Origin: Pseudomonas sp. P8_241
GTDB taxonomy: Bacteria > Pseudomonadota > Gammaproteobacteria > Pseudomonadales > Pseudomonadaceae
DNA: 64,000 nucleotides
Direction: 5' to 3'
Assembly (NCBI RefSeq): GCF_034008315.1
Contig: NZ_CP125377.1
Span: forward strand, 4,042,001 to 4,106,000
The notes below the pieces were generated by a model. The model did not search any database. It saw only the letters and a program-made list of their open reading frames with translations, and was not told the DNA's origin. Position 1 is the first letter of the stretch; each line of letters begins with the position of its first letter. Below, one piece after another: positions 33,426 through 42,761 of this stretch. Position numbers and translations under genes: made by a program.

Positions 33426-34597
33426 CGCTGTGCCCTTTTAGCGCCGAAAGCCTTGAGAGCTTGTTGCACCTCTGGCTTCGCCGCTGAACGACACAACGCA
33501 TCCGTTTCGGCTTCCAGTTGCTCGGAGAGGGACTTGTCCCAACTTTGCCGTAGCAGCTGACGCGCCTGTGCAAAGCCCGTCGCAGCGCCCTGAGCCAGGC
33601 GACGCGCGCAAGCCATCGCCTCGGGCTTAAGTTGATCGACCGGCACCACTCGATTGACTAAGCCCCACTCCAAGGCTTCCTGGGCAGACAGTACCCTATT
33701 CTCGAAGTACAGTTCAGCCGCGCGACGCGCGCCCACCAAACGCGGCAAGAACCAGGAATTTGCACCATCCATAGACAGCCCCAGCGCAGAGAATCCCAAC
33801 GCAAAGCGACAGTCTTGCGCTGCCAGAACCAGATCTGCGCAGTACATCAAACCTAGCCCGCCACCGGCAGCCACGCCTTGCACTGCGGCAATGACAGGCA
33901 CCGGCAAGCGATTGAAAATACGCAACGCTTCATGGTAGTGCGTGGTCATGTCACCCAGCATGGCCGGCAAGGCATCGGCCTCTACCGATGAAAGAAAATC
34001 AATGTCCCCGCCAACGGTGAAAGATTTCCCCTTGCCTTGCAGCACTACGACGCGCAGCGATGGGTCGGCAGCACAACGCCTGGCCACTTCCAGCAGCTCA
34101 CGTGCCATTTGCGCATTGATACCGTTGTTCGCGCTGGCCCGATCCAACTGAATCAGGGCTATGCCCTCCTCCACCTGCACATCCAGTGTCGCCACTGGCG
34201 TCAGCGCCGCCTGCCACGCCCCACTATCGGTAATCTGTTCTAGTGCCAGGAGACGCCCCCCACGAAAACGCAGTAGATGTACAAAGCGGGCATCCAACGG
34301 CGTACCAGACTTGATCCCGTGGCCGGTATACACACCCACCACCTGTAGCTGATCCTCCGCCACCCGGACTATCTGTTCAATTTCTGCCCGTGCCTGATAG
34401 TGCCGGGCCAACGTCCCCCAGAAATGCCTACGCATCTGCTCGGGGCCCTGATAAACCCCGCCAAGGTTCAGCGGCAACCCCCGGGTAGTGGTACCAACAA
34501 ACTGCGGATGCAAAAGCTCGTCAAGTACAGCACGGTCACCAGCCGCTAGCGCCTGATAAAAGCGCTGCGCCTGGCCCTCCAATTCATTGATCGTCAT
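33422..34597 (-). CDS. SnoaL-like/crotonase fusion protein
   Basis: 391 residues from start 34597 (behind AGAGGAAA). Residues 1-125 form an NTF2/SnoaL-like cone (QRFYQALAAGDRAVLDELLH, GVYQGPEQMRRHFWGTLARH). Residues 140-391 are a crotonase with oxyanion-hole block GKGKSFTVGGDIDFL and AAGGGLGLMYCADLVLAA. The hydratase Glu pair is absent; GLSMDGANSW places Asp where PaaG-type isomerases have it. So isomerase or ring-opening/hydrolytic chemistry is likelier than simple hydration. The fusion suggests channelling between an NTF2-fold step and the crotonase step. Second gene of the operon starting at 35774. Confidence 0.8.
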   Translation of the reverse strand: MTINELEGQAQRFYQALAAGDRAVLDELLHPQFVGTTTRGLPLNLGGVYQGPEQMRRHFWGTLARHYQARAEIEQIVRVAEDQLQVVGVYTGHGIKSGTPLDARFVHLLRFRGGRLLALEQITDSGAWQAALTPVATLDVQVEEGIALIQLDRASANNGINAQMARELLEVARRCAADPSLRVVVLQGKGKSFTVGGDIDFLSSVEADALPAMLGDMTTHYHEALRIFNRLPVPVIAAVQGVAAGGGLGLMYCADLVLAAQDCRFALGFSALGLSMDGANSWFLPRLVGARRAAELYFENRVLSAQEALEWGLVNRVVPVDQLKPEAMACARRLAQGAATGFAQARQLLRQSWDKSLSEQLEAETDALCRSAAKPEVQQALKAFGAKRAQR

Positions 34598-34613
34598 CGC
34601 AAATTTCCTCTGA

Positions 34614-35774
34614 TTAGAATCGCTTGGCCACTTCTTCCAGCATGACTTCCGTTGCACCGCCACCAATGGTCAGAATTCGGGCATCTCGCACCATGCGCTC
34701 GATTGGCGTACCCACCATATAACCGGTACCACCATGCAGTTGCAGGCAGCCGTGCACTACTTCCTGCAGTGTTTCCGCTGCAAATGCCTTGAGCATGGAG
34801 ACCTCGGCCACGGTATCGCGCCCCTCCTCGAGCATTTGGGCACAACTGTAAGTCAAGGCGCGCGAAGCGGCCGCCTTGGAACACAGCCAGGCCAGGCGCT
34901 GACGTACCGCCTGCTGGTCCCACAGGGTCTGGCCAAAGGCGCGGCGGTTCTTGACGTAATCGATAGTCAGCTCCAGCGCCTTGGCGCACTGGCCGGCACA
35001 CATGGCTCCCACAACCAGGCGCTCGTTCTGAAAGGTGCTCATGATGTAGTAGAAGCCCTGGCCTTCTTCACCCAGAAGGTTTTCAGCCGGCACACGTACA
35101 TCATCGAAAAACAACTCGGCAGTATCGGAGGAACGCCAGCCATGCTTCTCGAACTCATGCGCCACGGTCAGGCCCGGAGTGCCCTTTTCGACGATGAAGA
35201 GCGAGATGCCACGGCTGGCCTTGACCTCGGTATTGGTACGCGCGGCCACGATGTAGATATCGCCGTACACCCCATTAGTGATAAACGTCTTGCTACCGTT
35301 GATCACCCATTCATTGCCATCACGCACTGCGCGGGTCTTCATACCCGCCACATCGGAACCAGCATGCGTCTCGGTCACGCAGATGGCGCCCACTTTTTCA
35401 CCAGCCGCAGCGGCGGGCAGAAAGCGCTGCTTTTGCTCATGGGTGCCACGGTGAACAATGTGCGCCAGTGACATATCGGTATGCACGTTTACCGATGAGG
35501 CAAAGCCACCAAAGCTGCTGCGTGACAGCTCTTCGGCCATCACCACTGAAGCCAGCGGTCCCAGTTCACTGCCATCGTATTCAACCGGAAAACGCATACC
35601 CAGCAGGCCCAGTTCACCCAGTTGGCGGAACACGCTGCGCGGAACACAACCATCGCGCTCCCATTGCTCACCATTGGGCTCAACCACTTCTGTCACGAAA
35701 CGACGCGCCTGCTCACGGAGCATGCGCAGCTCTTGTCCTACGATATCGGGCTCTTTGAATTCAAAAACGCTCAT
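34614..35774 (-). CDS. Acyl-CoA dehydrogenase, IVD/LCAD type
   Basis: 386-residue FAD-dependent acyl-CoA dehydrogenase, start 35774. FAD-binding block AICVTETHAGSDVAGMKTRA (about residue 125), WVINGSKTFITNG, and C-terminal LQLHGGTGYMVGTPIERM. The MCAD-type catalytic Glu near the C-terminus is missing (ILTIGGGATEVM). Instead FQNERLVVGA offers Glu at the isovaleryl/long-chain dehydrogenase position, pointing to a branched or bulky substrate. First gene after operator C, followed by the SnoaL-crotonase fusion 17 bases later. Confidence 0.88.
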   Translation of the reverse strand: MSVFEFKEPDIVGQELRMLREQARRFVTEVVEPNGEQWERDGCVPRSVFRQLGELGLLGMRFPVEYDGSELGPLASVVMAEELSRSSFGGFASSVNVHTDMSLAHIVHRGTHEQKQRFLPAAAAGEKVGAICVTETHAGSDVAGMKTRAVRDGNEWVINGSKTFITNGVYGDIYIVAARTNTEVKASRGISLFIVEKGTPGLTVAHEFEKHGWRSSDTAELFFDDVRVPAENLLGEEGQGFYYIMSTFQNERLVVGAMCAGQCAKALELTIDYVKNRRAFGQTLWDQQAVRQRLAWLCSKAAASRALTYSCAQMLEEGRDTVAEVSMLKAFAAETLQEVVHGCLQLHGGTGYMVGTPIERMVRDARILTIGGGATEVMLEEVAKRF

Positions 35775-35810
35775 TGGGAAATCATCCTCGACTGACTGCG
35801 GAATCCTAAA

Positions 35811-35834
35811 CAAAGACCGTCTAGACGGTCTTTG
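35811..35834. promoter_or_regulatory. Catabolic operator C, perfect dyad
   Basis: The most symmetrical site: AGACCG-TCTAGA-CGGTCT (35814-35831), extended by three more paired bases on each side to a 24-bp perfect palindrome. It lies 37 bases upstream of the acyl-CoA dehydrogenase start and just after the DUF1329 stop. Confidence 0.78.
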
Positions 35835-35849
35835 TACTAGCAAAATTAG

Positions 35850-37208
35850 TTAACGAACACCACTGCCGGCCATTTCCTCGGAGCTAAAGAAGCCCTCTGG
35901 CTGACTGTCACGGTACATAACTTTCGACTTGGCGCCGCTTAGCAGGAAGTACATGCTCCAGGTCGAGGAGTTGAGGTCATGGTACATCGACGTCCAACCG
36001 GAGAATGGCGTCTGCTTGTCATACGCCTGAACCGTCATCAGCAAGGGTACGCGCCACAGTTGCCCTTGGTTGTCATAGGATTCAGCCGCCGAAACCGCCC
36101 AGGTGTCTTCATCTACATAGTAACGACGCTTGCTGTAGACATGGCGTTTTCCCGGCTTGAGCGTAGCTTCCACCACCCACACCCGGTGCATTTCCCAGCG
36201 CACGGCATCCGGATTAACGTGGTTTGGCGTCAACATGTCTTCTTTAGGTGTCCAGAACACTGCGCGATAGTTGTTATAGGGAACTAACATCTCGCGCTTG
36301 CCAAGCAGTTTCCAGTCAAAACGATCCAGAGCGCCGAGCTGGTTATCGTCATAGGTAGTCATCCCCGCAGAGGTCGGATTCGGAGTGTCGTGACCGACAT
36401 CCGGGGCCAGGCGCACACGACGCTGACCCGGCAAATAGGCCCAGGCCTTACGACCGATCGCTTGATCATTCACCGGTTCCTTGAGCAGTAACATCTCCCC
36501 GGCACGACGGGTCGGCATCTTGTAGTCGACACGGAACATGGAAAAGAACTGCCCCTTATCAAATTGCTCACGGGCATCGGGATCCCAGAAAACGTTGTGG
36601 AAATCCTGATCAAGAGCGGATGACAGTACGGCCCGGCCATTGGAGCCGATGTTGTAGCTTTCCGAATCCACAACCGAGAGGTATTTACCGAGCATGCGAG
36701 TCTTGTGGTTCCACATGACCTCCATACCGTTCTGCGGGATCGGGAAAAGTACGCAATTGAAGCCGCCGGTAAAGCCGTAACCCTCTTCATCCGTCAGCTT
36801 GGCATTGACTGCACAGTCCTTGGTCGCCTTGAGAACGGACTCCGGATAAGCCGCTGTGCGATGGGTCGGATATACATCGACGCGGAAGGTGGAATATTTT
36901 TTCAGCAGGGCTTTCGTACCCTCGGTCAGGCTCGACTCGTACTCCCCCATATTCTTGGCAGAAATACTGTACAGCTGCTTTTCAGCTGCAAAAGGGTCTA
37001 CATATTTGCCCGAGCCAGGCACATAGCCGGCGGGAGCGCTGGTAAGGCCGCCGGTATAAGCCGGGATACGGCCGTCGGCGCTGGCACCGGCCTGCGCTCC
37101 AAACAGTGTCAGCGAAGTACCGAGTTTTTTCGCTTCTTCGACAGATACCGCAGCTACAGCGGTATTCATCAGTGCCAGGGCGAGCCCGGAAATCATCATA
37201 CGTTTCAT
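35850..37208 (-). CDS. DUF1329 periplasmic/outer-membrane lipid-handling protein
   Basis: 452-residue DUF1329 (LolB/LppX-fold-like) protein with a signal peptide (MKRMMISGLALALMNTAVAA). Conserved blocks include GRIPAYTGGL near the N-terminus and LNSSTWSMYFLLSGAKSKVM near the C-terminus. Genes for DUF1329 and DUF1302 are repeatedly paired beside an RND protein and a YCF48 protein in hydrophobic-compound catabolic loci; roles in moving lipophilic substrate across the envelope are proposed, not proven. Last gene of the operon starting at 42551. Confidence 0.85.
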   Translation of the reverse strand: MKRMMISGLALALMNTAVAAVSVEEAKKLGTSLTLFGAQAGASADGRIPAYTGGLTSAPAGYVPGSGKYVDPFAAEKQLYSISAKNMGEYESSLTEGTKALLKKYSTFRVDVYPTHRTAAYPESVLKATKDCAVNAKLTDEEGYGFTGGFNCVLFPIPQNGMEVMWNHKTRMLGKYLSVVDSESYNIGSNGRAVLSSALDQDFHNVFWDPDAREQFDKGQFFSMFRVDYKMPTRRAGEMLLLKEPVNDQAIGRKAWAYLPGQRRVRLAPDVGHDTPNPTSAGMTTYDDNQLGALDRFDWKLLGKREMLVPYNNYRAVFWTPKEDMLTPNHVNPDAVRWEMHRVWVVEATLKPGKRHVYSKRRYYVDEDTWAVSAAESYDNQGQLWRVPLLMTVQAYDKQTPFSGWTSMYHDLNSSTWSMYFLLSGAKSKVMYRDSQPEGFFSSEEMAGSGVR

Positions 37209-37225
37209 GTTGATGTTCCTGATTA

Positions 37226-38884
37226 TTAGAAAGTTGTCTTGAAGGTGAGGCTGACGTTGCCACGGTCTTGCAGCAGAGCATTCGAACCGTTGAATACGCG
37301 CGCTCCTGCACTGTTCAGCGAGCTCCGCCCGAAGTAATCGGTGTAACGCAGGTCGACTCGGTAACGGCTAAGCACATCGGCCCCTACGCCGACTACATAG
37401 TTACCGGCATCCTGGTTGCCTCCGGAGGTCACCGCCGCGTTACCATGCAATCCATAGGAGATGCTGACAGGCATGAACAGATCCACGCCATTCATCACCT
37501 GGTAGAAGGTAGGTGTCATGCTCAGAGCCAGGCCCACATAGTCACGATCGACTTTGTCTATAGCGTTATAGCTACTACGCCCCTTGTACAACGCTTCGTT
37601 CTTCGTAACCTTGTCAACATGGCTCCACGTTAGTTCGGTGGACCAGTTCAGGGCGTCCCAAAGACCGTTGCCGGCACCTACCCCCATGACGTTGACCAGA
37701 CCGTGCCACGTATTGCCTCGTGCACCCGGCACCGCACCTTCATTCAACCAGTTGACGATAGAAGCAGTTTCACTGACCAAGGGCATATTGACGCGATACG
37801 ACAGTTCAGCACCGACACTCAACCCTTGAATTTGCTGGGTCAAACTGATGCCGTACAGATCGATGTTGTCCCCGTAAGCCAGGTGATACTGTCCGGTGGT
37901 CGGCGTGAGAAACACTTGAGGCAGCTTATCCGCGAAGTTTCTGTAATAGAAACCAAGCGTGCCGGTCCCCATCCAGCTGGGCGACCAGCGCGCGGCAACG
38001 CCCCACTCCCCATGGTTATCCGGCGTCACGTCGTGACCTCGAAGGAAGCGCCTGCTGCCCGCAATCAGTGACTCGCCACCATCAAGTAGCACATCACTGG
38101 TTCCCAGGTAGCTTCCAGCCTCAGGTATGCGGAAAGCCTCCCACTCCAGGAAGTACTGCATGGCGATCGATAACTCTTCATTCGGACGCAGCTGCAGCGA
38201 AATCTGATTCAGCGGACGGAACAGTTCCTTGGCTTCTGTGCCTGGAATCGCCGCTGCCTTGGCCAGATCCAGGCCACTTTGCCCGTAGGTAATACCGTGC
38301 AGAACCCCATTACTCATAAGACTCTCGCCCCAGTACACCACATGACGTCCAGCACGAATGTCTGTCGTCACGCTGCCCAGTTCCAGCCGGGTGAACGCAA
38401 AGGCATCCAGCAGCTCACCGGACGGCCCGCGGTAGTAACGTTTGACACTATTGTCCAGGCCGAATCCGGGAGCACCGCTACTGGTAATATGGTTGCTCGT
38501 CGCCAGCGAGTCATTATCCAGAGAACCGCTATACCCATGGTCATACCAGCCCGCGACACTGACCCGTGCGCCATGATTGCGCTTGTAGACCAGATCTGCC
38601 TCGGACAGAAGGTCAACACGTGTCGAGACCATCCCCTTGTCAAAGTTGCGGTCACCATCGTCGGCATTCACTTGATTGAGAATGTCCTTGTCCTGGCTCT
38701 CAACACGATTCACATAGTTCACTCGAACCGTGTTATCCCATCGCAGCTTCCAGTCCGGATTATCGGTGTCAATTGTGAATGCCTGAGCCGAGCCCAAGCT
38801 ACCGGCGCCCAGAGCGATAGCAAGTGTCAGACGGGAAAGAGCTGGCCAACGAGCCATACACACAAAGCCATTTGTTTGATTCAC
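37226..38884 (-). CDS. DUF1302 outer-membrane protein
   Basis: About 552 residues. I prefer the GTG start at 38884, which has GGAGG seven bases upstream, over the longer ORF. A signal peptide follows (MARWPALSRLTLAIALGAGS ending SAQA), then a beta-strand-rich body (WKLRWDNTVRVNYVNRVESQ, the family opening) ending in a C-terminal Phe (VSLTFKTTF), the hallmark of outer-membrane beta-barrels. Probably a porin-like channel for a hydrophobic substrate. Coupled to DUF1329 17 bases downstream. Confidence 0.87.
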   Translation of the reverse strand: MNQTNGFVCMARWPALSRLTLAIALGAGSLGSAQAFTIDTDNPDWKLRWDNTVRVNYVNRVESQDKDILNQVNADDGDRNFDKGMVSTRVDLLSEADLVYKRNHGARVSVAGWYDHGYSGSLDNDSLATSNHITSSGAPGFGLDNSVKRYYRGPSGELLDAFAFTRLELGSVTTDIRAGRHVVYWGESLMSNGVLHGITYGQSGLDLAKAAAIPGTEAKELFRPLNQISLQLRPNEELSIAMQYFLEWEAFRIPEAGSYLGTSDVLLDGGESLIAGSRRFLRGHDVTPDNHGEWGVAARWSPSWMGTGTLGFYYRNFADKLPQVFLTPTTGQYHLAYGDNIDLYGISLTQQIQGLSVGAELSYRVNMPLVSETASIVNWLNEGAVPGARGNTWHGLVNVMGVGAGNGLWDALNWSTELTWSHVDKVTKNEALYKGRSSYNAIDKVDRDYVGLALSMTPTFYQVMNGVDLFMPVSISYGLHGNAAVTSGGNQDAGNYVVGVGADVLSRYRVDLRYTDYFGRSSLNSAGARVFNGSNALLQDRGNVSLTFKTTF

Positions 38885-38973
38885 AGACAAACCTCCAGCT
38901 ATTTTTCTTTTTGTTGTCGAGGGACATCCTGCCGGGCTGAAACAGCTCACTGCGGCCCGACAGAGAATCTTTG

Positions 38974-41421
38974 TTAATTATTCGAATCAGTTGTGTAATT
39001 GAAGGCCTGTGAGTCGTGACTCATGGGGGCAGAACGAACCGTCCCAGGTATCAGAAAGTGTGAAAGCGCAGGGATCAGAACCAGTGCGCCGACCATGTTC
39101 CACAGGAACATGAACGCCAGCAGGATGCCCATATCGGCTTGAAACTTGATCGGTGACCAGGCCCAAGTAATCACGCTCACCGACAGGGTCACCCCCACCA
39201 CTGCCACCACCTTTCCGGTGAAACTCAAGGCCCTGCGGTATGCCTGCGCCAGCGTTGCACCGGCGCGCTGCTCAGCCAACTGAATACTCAGCAGATAAAG
39301 CGCGTAGTCGACACCGATACCGACCCCAAGGGCAATCACCGGGAGTGTGGCAACCTTGACTCCTATGCCGAGATAGACCATCAGGGCCTCGCACAGGAAA
39401 GAGGTCAGTGCCAGCGGCAGCACCGCCACGACCACAGCGCGCCAACTACGGAAGGTAATGAAGCACAGCACTGCCACCGCCAGGTACACATAGACCTGCA
39501 TTTCGATCCAGGCCTTGCGCACCACCTGATTGGTGGCAGCCTCGATACCCGCATTGCCTGCCGCTAGCAGGAATTGATACTGCTCATTGTTATGACGCGC
39601 CGCGAAGTCCTCGACCACAGCGGCGACCTGGTCAAGCGTATCGGCCCGGTGATCGGTCAGATAGGCAATCACCGGCATCACCGAACACTCAACGTTGAAC
39701 AAGTCCTGATTGTTCACGCTGGCCGCCTGAGCGCCGTAGTTGATGACATCCTGGTTACGGCTCAGTGTCAGCCACTTAGGGTTACCCTCATAGCTGCCCG
39801 AGGTGATCTGCCGCACAGCCCCCACCAGCGACTGGGTCGTCTGCACTCCCGGCAACTGCTCAAGCTCCCAGGCGAGGCGATCCACTGCATCCAGCACCTC
39901 ATAGCGCATACAACTGTCCGGCGGCGTTTTCACAATCACGGCAAACTGATCGCTGGAAAGGGTGTAATGATTCACCACATAGGCATTATCAAGGTTGTAG
40001 CGAGAGTCCGAGCGAAGCTCCGGCGCACCGGCATCAAGATCACCGATCTTCAAGTGGAAACTGGTCATGAAGCCCAGCCCCCCCAGAAGCAGGCCAGCCA
40101 ATAGCGCTGAAACGGCCCACCTGCGGCGGGTGAAGGCTTGCAGACGTACCAACACTCCGACCAGGCTCCAAGGCGCTGGCTCACTTTCCTGCTCCTGCAG
40201 GCTACGCTGTGCTGCCGAAGCGCTAACACCGGTATAAGACAGAAGGACCGGCAGTAGAATCAGGTTGGTAAACACCAGCACGCCCACACCGATACTGGCC
40301 GCCAGTGCAAGGTCTCGGATTACCGGGATATCGAACAACATGAGGACAGCAAAGCCCACCACATCCGCCAGCAACGCAGTCAGCCCCGCCAGGAACAAAC
40401 GTCGGAAGGTTAACCGCGCAGCAACCAGCCGATGCACTCCGCAAGCAATATCTTGCATGATGCCATTCATTTTCTGCGCGCCATGGGACACACCAATCGC
40501 GAAGACCAGAAACGGCACCAGAATCGAGAAAGGATCAAGCTTGAAGCCCATTAGCGCCACGAGCCCCAACTGCCACAACACGGCAACCAGCGAACAGGCG
40601 ACGACCAGCAGAGTACTAATCAGGCAGCGGGTATAGAAATAGATGATTAGGCTTACGATCAGCGTGGCGACGGCAAAGAACAGCATCACCTGCGATAGTC
40701 CCGCTACCAGCTCACCGATGATCTGGGCGAAACCGACGATATGGAGGCTGACCTTTCCCTGGGCCTCGTACTTGTCGCGAATTTCAGCAATTCGCTTGGA
40801 TAATACCGCGTAATCCAATGCCTGACCGGTGGTGGGATCCTTGTCCAGCAACGGAACGAAGATCATGCTCGAGCGGTAGTCATTGGCTACCAGGTCCCCG
40901 AGAATCCCTGCCCGCCCGAGATTACGCTGCAACTTTTGCAGCTCTGCTTGCGAGCCGTCATATGCGCCAGGCATGACCGGACCGCCGCGAAAGCCTTCCT
41001 CAGTCACCTCAGTCCAGCGTACGGCGGGTGTCCACAGCGACTTGACCCATGCCCGATCCACACCGGGCACCATAAATAATTCATCGGTGATCTGGCGCAG
41101 CAGCTCCAGGTACTGCGGATCGAAAATCTCGCCATGGGGGTTGGCCACCACCACTCGTAGCGCCCCGCCAAGACCACTGAGCTCTTCGCTGTTGTGCAAG
41201 TAGTTCAGTACATAAGGGTGGCTTTGCGGCAGCATCTTTTCGTAGCTGGCACTCAAGCTCAGGCGCGTCGATACCACGTAGGCCATCAGTACGGTCATTA
41301 TCGCGCAGAGCAACAACACCACCAGGCGATGATTGAAAACCAGGCGTTCGGCACGGCCACCCGAGGCGGGATCAAACACTAGATTGGTTCCCGACTCCTG
41401 CACGCTCATAGACATGTTCAT
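38974..41421 (-). CDS. RND/MMPL-family transporter
   Basis: 815-residue inner-membrane RND protein with two repeats of a first helix, a large periplasmic loop and a five- or six-helix bundle. First half MTVLMAYVVSTRLSLSASYE and ILVPFLVFAIGVSHGAQKMN; second half LPVIALGVGIGVDYALYLLS with the Gly-Asp-Tyr proton-relay-like motif. Relatives (MMPL/HpnN-type) move lipids or sterols rather than drugs. The start overlaps the YCF48 stop in ATGA. With DUF1302/DUF1329 it probably forms an envelope transport system for the lipophilic substrate; direction is unknown. Confidence 0.87.
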   Translation of the reverse strand: MNMSMSVQESGTNLVFDPASGGRAERLVFNHRLVVLLLCAIMTVLMAYVVSTRLSLSASYEKMLPQSHPYVLNYLHNSEELSGLGGALRVVVANPHGEIFDPQYLELLRQITDELFMVPGVDRAWVKSLWTPAVRWTEVTEEGFRGGPVMPGAYDGSQAELQKLQRNLGRAGILGDLVANDYRSSMIFVPLLDKDPTTGQALDYAVLSKRIAEIRDKYEAQGKVSLHIVGFAQIIGELVAGLSQVMLFFAVATLIVSLIIYFYTRCLISTLLVVACSLVAVLWQLGLVALMGFKLDPFSILVPFLVFAIGVSHGAQKMNGIMQDIACGVHRLVAARLTFRRLFLAGLTALLADVVGFAVLMLFDIPVIRDLALAASIGVGVLVFTNLILLPVLLSYTGVSASAAQRSLQEQESEPAPWSLVGVLVRLQAFTRRRWAVSALLAGLLLGGLGFMTSFHLKIGDLDAGAPELRSDSRYNLDNAYVVNHYTLSSDQFAVIVKTPPDSCMRYEVLDAVDRLAWELEQLPGVQTTQSLVGAVRQITSGSYEGNPKWLTLSRNQDVINYGAQAASVNNQDLFNVECSVMPVIAYLTDHRADTLDQVAAVVEDFAARHNNEQYQFLLAAGNAGIEAATNQVVRKAWIEMQVYVYLAVAVLCFITFRSWRAVVVAVLPLALTSFLCEALMVYLGIGVKVATLPVIALGVGIGVDYALYLLSIQLAEQRAGATLAQAYRRALSFTGKVVAVVGVTLSVSVITWAWSPIKFQADMGILLAFMFLWNMVGALVLIPALSHFLIPGTVRSAPMSHDSQAFNYTTDSNN

Positions 41422-42551
41422 GGCTGTACTCCGCTCTTGCTGGTCACGCTTCGCACCCCGTGGATGCCAGCCAGTACCAGGCCGGCATTCGCCGTAGCCG
41501 CGACTGCAAAGAAGGGATAACGCTGCTCGATATCCTGGGATTGAAAGTGCCGGCCTCCATCAGCAGAGCGAAACACCTCACCACCAAGACTCACCATCAC
41601 CAGATCCTTCCCATTGGCAGTACTTGCCGAAGTTAGTGCCAAGGCACTGTCGAGTTGGCTTTGCTGCCAGCTGGCGCCGCTGTCGCGAGTGATCCAGGCA
41701 TTGCCCATCAGGCCATAAACCAGCAAGCTGTCGGCATCTCCCAACGCCCCAAACCAGGAGCCTTGATAAGGACTCTGAACCTTCTCGAAGGCCTCGCCAT
41801 TCAGTGCCTGGCGCAGAATCAGGCCCTGCTCGCCGACGATGAACAGACGCCCGAAGGCTTGCTGCATACCGTAGAGATGCAGACCACGTGGGTTTTCGAT
41901 CTGATCGGATACCGACTGCCAATTCTGACCACCATCGCGGGTACGCAGCAGCAAGCCACCTGCACCTAATGCATAGCCATCGTTGGCATCAAGGAAATGC
42001 AGTGCCAGCAGCGACTGATTCAGGCCCTGCGAAGCGGCCTGTTCAAGATCGAGCAGAGCGCGCGGGTTCAAATCGCGATCCATACGTGCCGCTTGTGCCC
42101 TCAGCAGCTCGGCAATCCGATGCCCATCCAGCTGCAACCGCCAAGTAGCCCCGGCATCCTGAGTGTGCAGGATTACGCCGTCGTGCCCGACAGCCCACCC
42201 CAAGCGTTCACCAACAAACTGTAGGGCCGTCAGATCGGAGCTGACCGGAACCTGCGCCTGGTGCCAACTGTGACCACCGTCATCGGACCAAAGGATATGA
42301 CCACGTTGTCCGGCGGCGATCACGCGCTGGCCAGCCACGCTCAGAGCCGTCAGCAGACCCTCGCCAGCCTTTTCGGAAAGTCTAGAGGGAACCTCTAGAC
42401 GGTCCGTCAGGGAGCGTTCCTGAGCAGACACGCTACCTACCATCAGACCAATCCCCAGCAGCGACAGGCACAGGAGTTGGCGAACGCCCTTGATGCTAAA
42501 AGATGGGGCAAATACGCAACGGCCACCCGGGACGAAGAATCGTTTTCTCAT
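41418..42551 (-). CDS. YCF48/BNR-repeat exported protein
   Basis: 377 residues, start at 42551 behind GAGGAG. N-terminal signal segment (LLCLSLLGIGLMVGSVSAQ) followed by a beta-propeller of Asp-box-like repeats: SDDGGHSWHQ, TQDAGATWRL, TRDGGQNWQS, TRDSGASWQQ, SADGGRHFQS. YCF48-like propellers assist assembly of membrane complexes; here the partner is likely the RND transporter, whose gene overlaps it. First gene of the envelope operon behind operator D. Confidence 0.83.
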   Translation of the reverse strand: MRKRFFVPGGRCVFAPSFSIKGVRQLLCLSLLGIGLMVGSVSAQERSLTDRLEVPSRLSEKAGEGLLTALSVAGQRVIAAGQRGHILWSDDGGHSWHQAQVPVSSDLTALQFVGERLGWAVGHDGVILHTQDAGATWRLQLDGHRIAELLRAQAARMDRDLNPRALLDLEQAASQGLNQSLLALHFLDANDGYALGAGGLLLRTRDGGQNWQSVSDQIENPRGLHLYGMQQAFGRLFIVGEQGLILRQALNGEAFEKVQSPYQGSWFGALGDADSLLVYGLMGNAWITRDSGASWQQSQLDSALALTSASTANGKDLVMVSLGGEVFRSADGGRHFQSQDIEQRYPFFAVAATANAGLVLAGIHGVRSVTSKSGVQP

Positions 42552-42678
42552 GGGCTCCTCCACCCTCTTATCAGGGCTTTTATTCTTATTGCCGCACCAG
42601 GCAACTCAGTACGGATTGGCTGTTTTCGCTCCCCCCGGCACATAGGCCAGGGAACGTCACATGAACAAACACTACATA

Positions 42679-42696
42679 AGACCGTCTGGACGGTCA
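42679..42696. promoter_or_regulatory. Catabolic operator D
   Basis: AGACCG-TCTGGA-CGGTCA, one mismatch. It lies 128 bases upstream of the YCF48 start. On the minus strand TTGACC overlaps its edge as a possible -35, with TAGTGT 17 bases on as a weak -10. It opens the envelope operon 42551 to 35850. Confidence 0.68.
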
Positions 42697-42761
42697 ATAT
42701 AAAGGCAGCACTTATTTTCACCGTGCAGCCGCTTTCTACTAGCGATCCACAGGCGTGTTAC

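Noticed and set aside
42395..42411. TCTAGACGGTCCGTC-like sequence resembling the catabolic operator
   Set aside because: Half-site spacing and order do not fit AGACCG-N6-CGGTCT, and it lies inside the YCF48 coding region.
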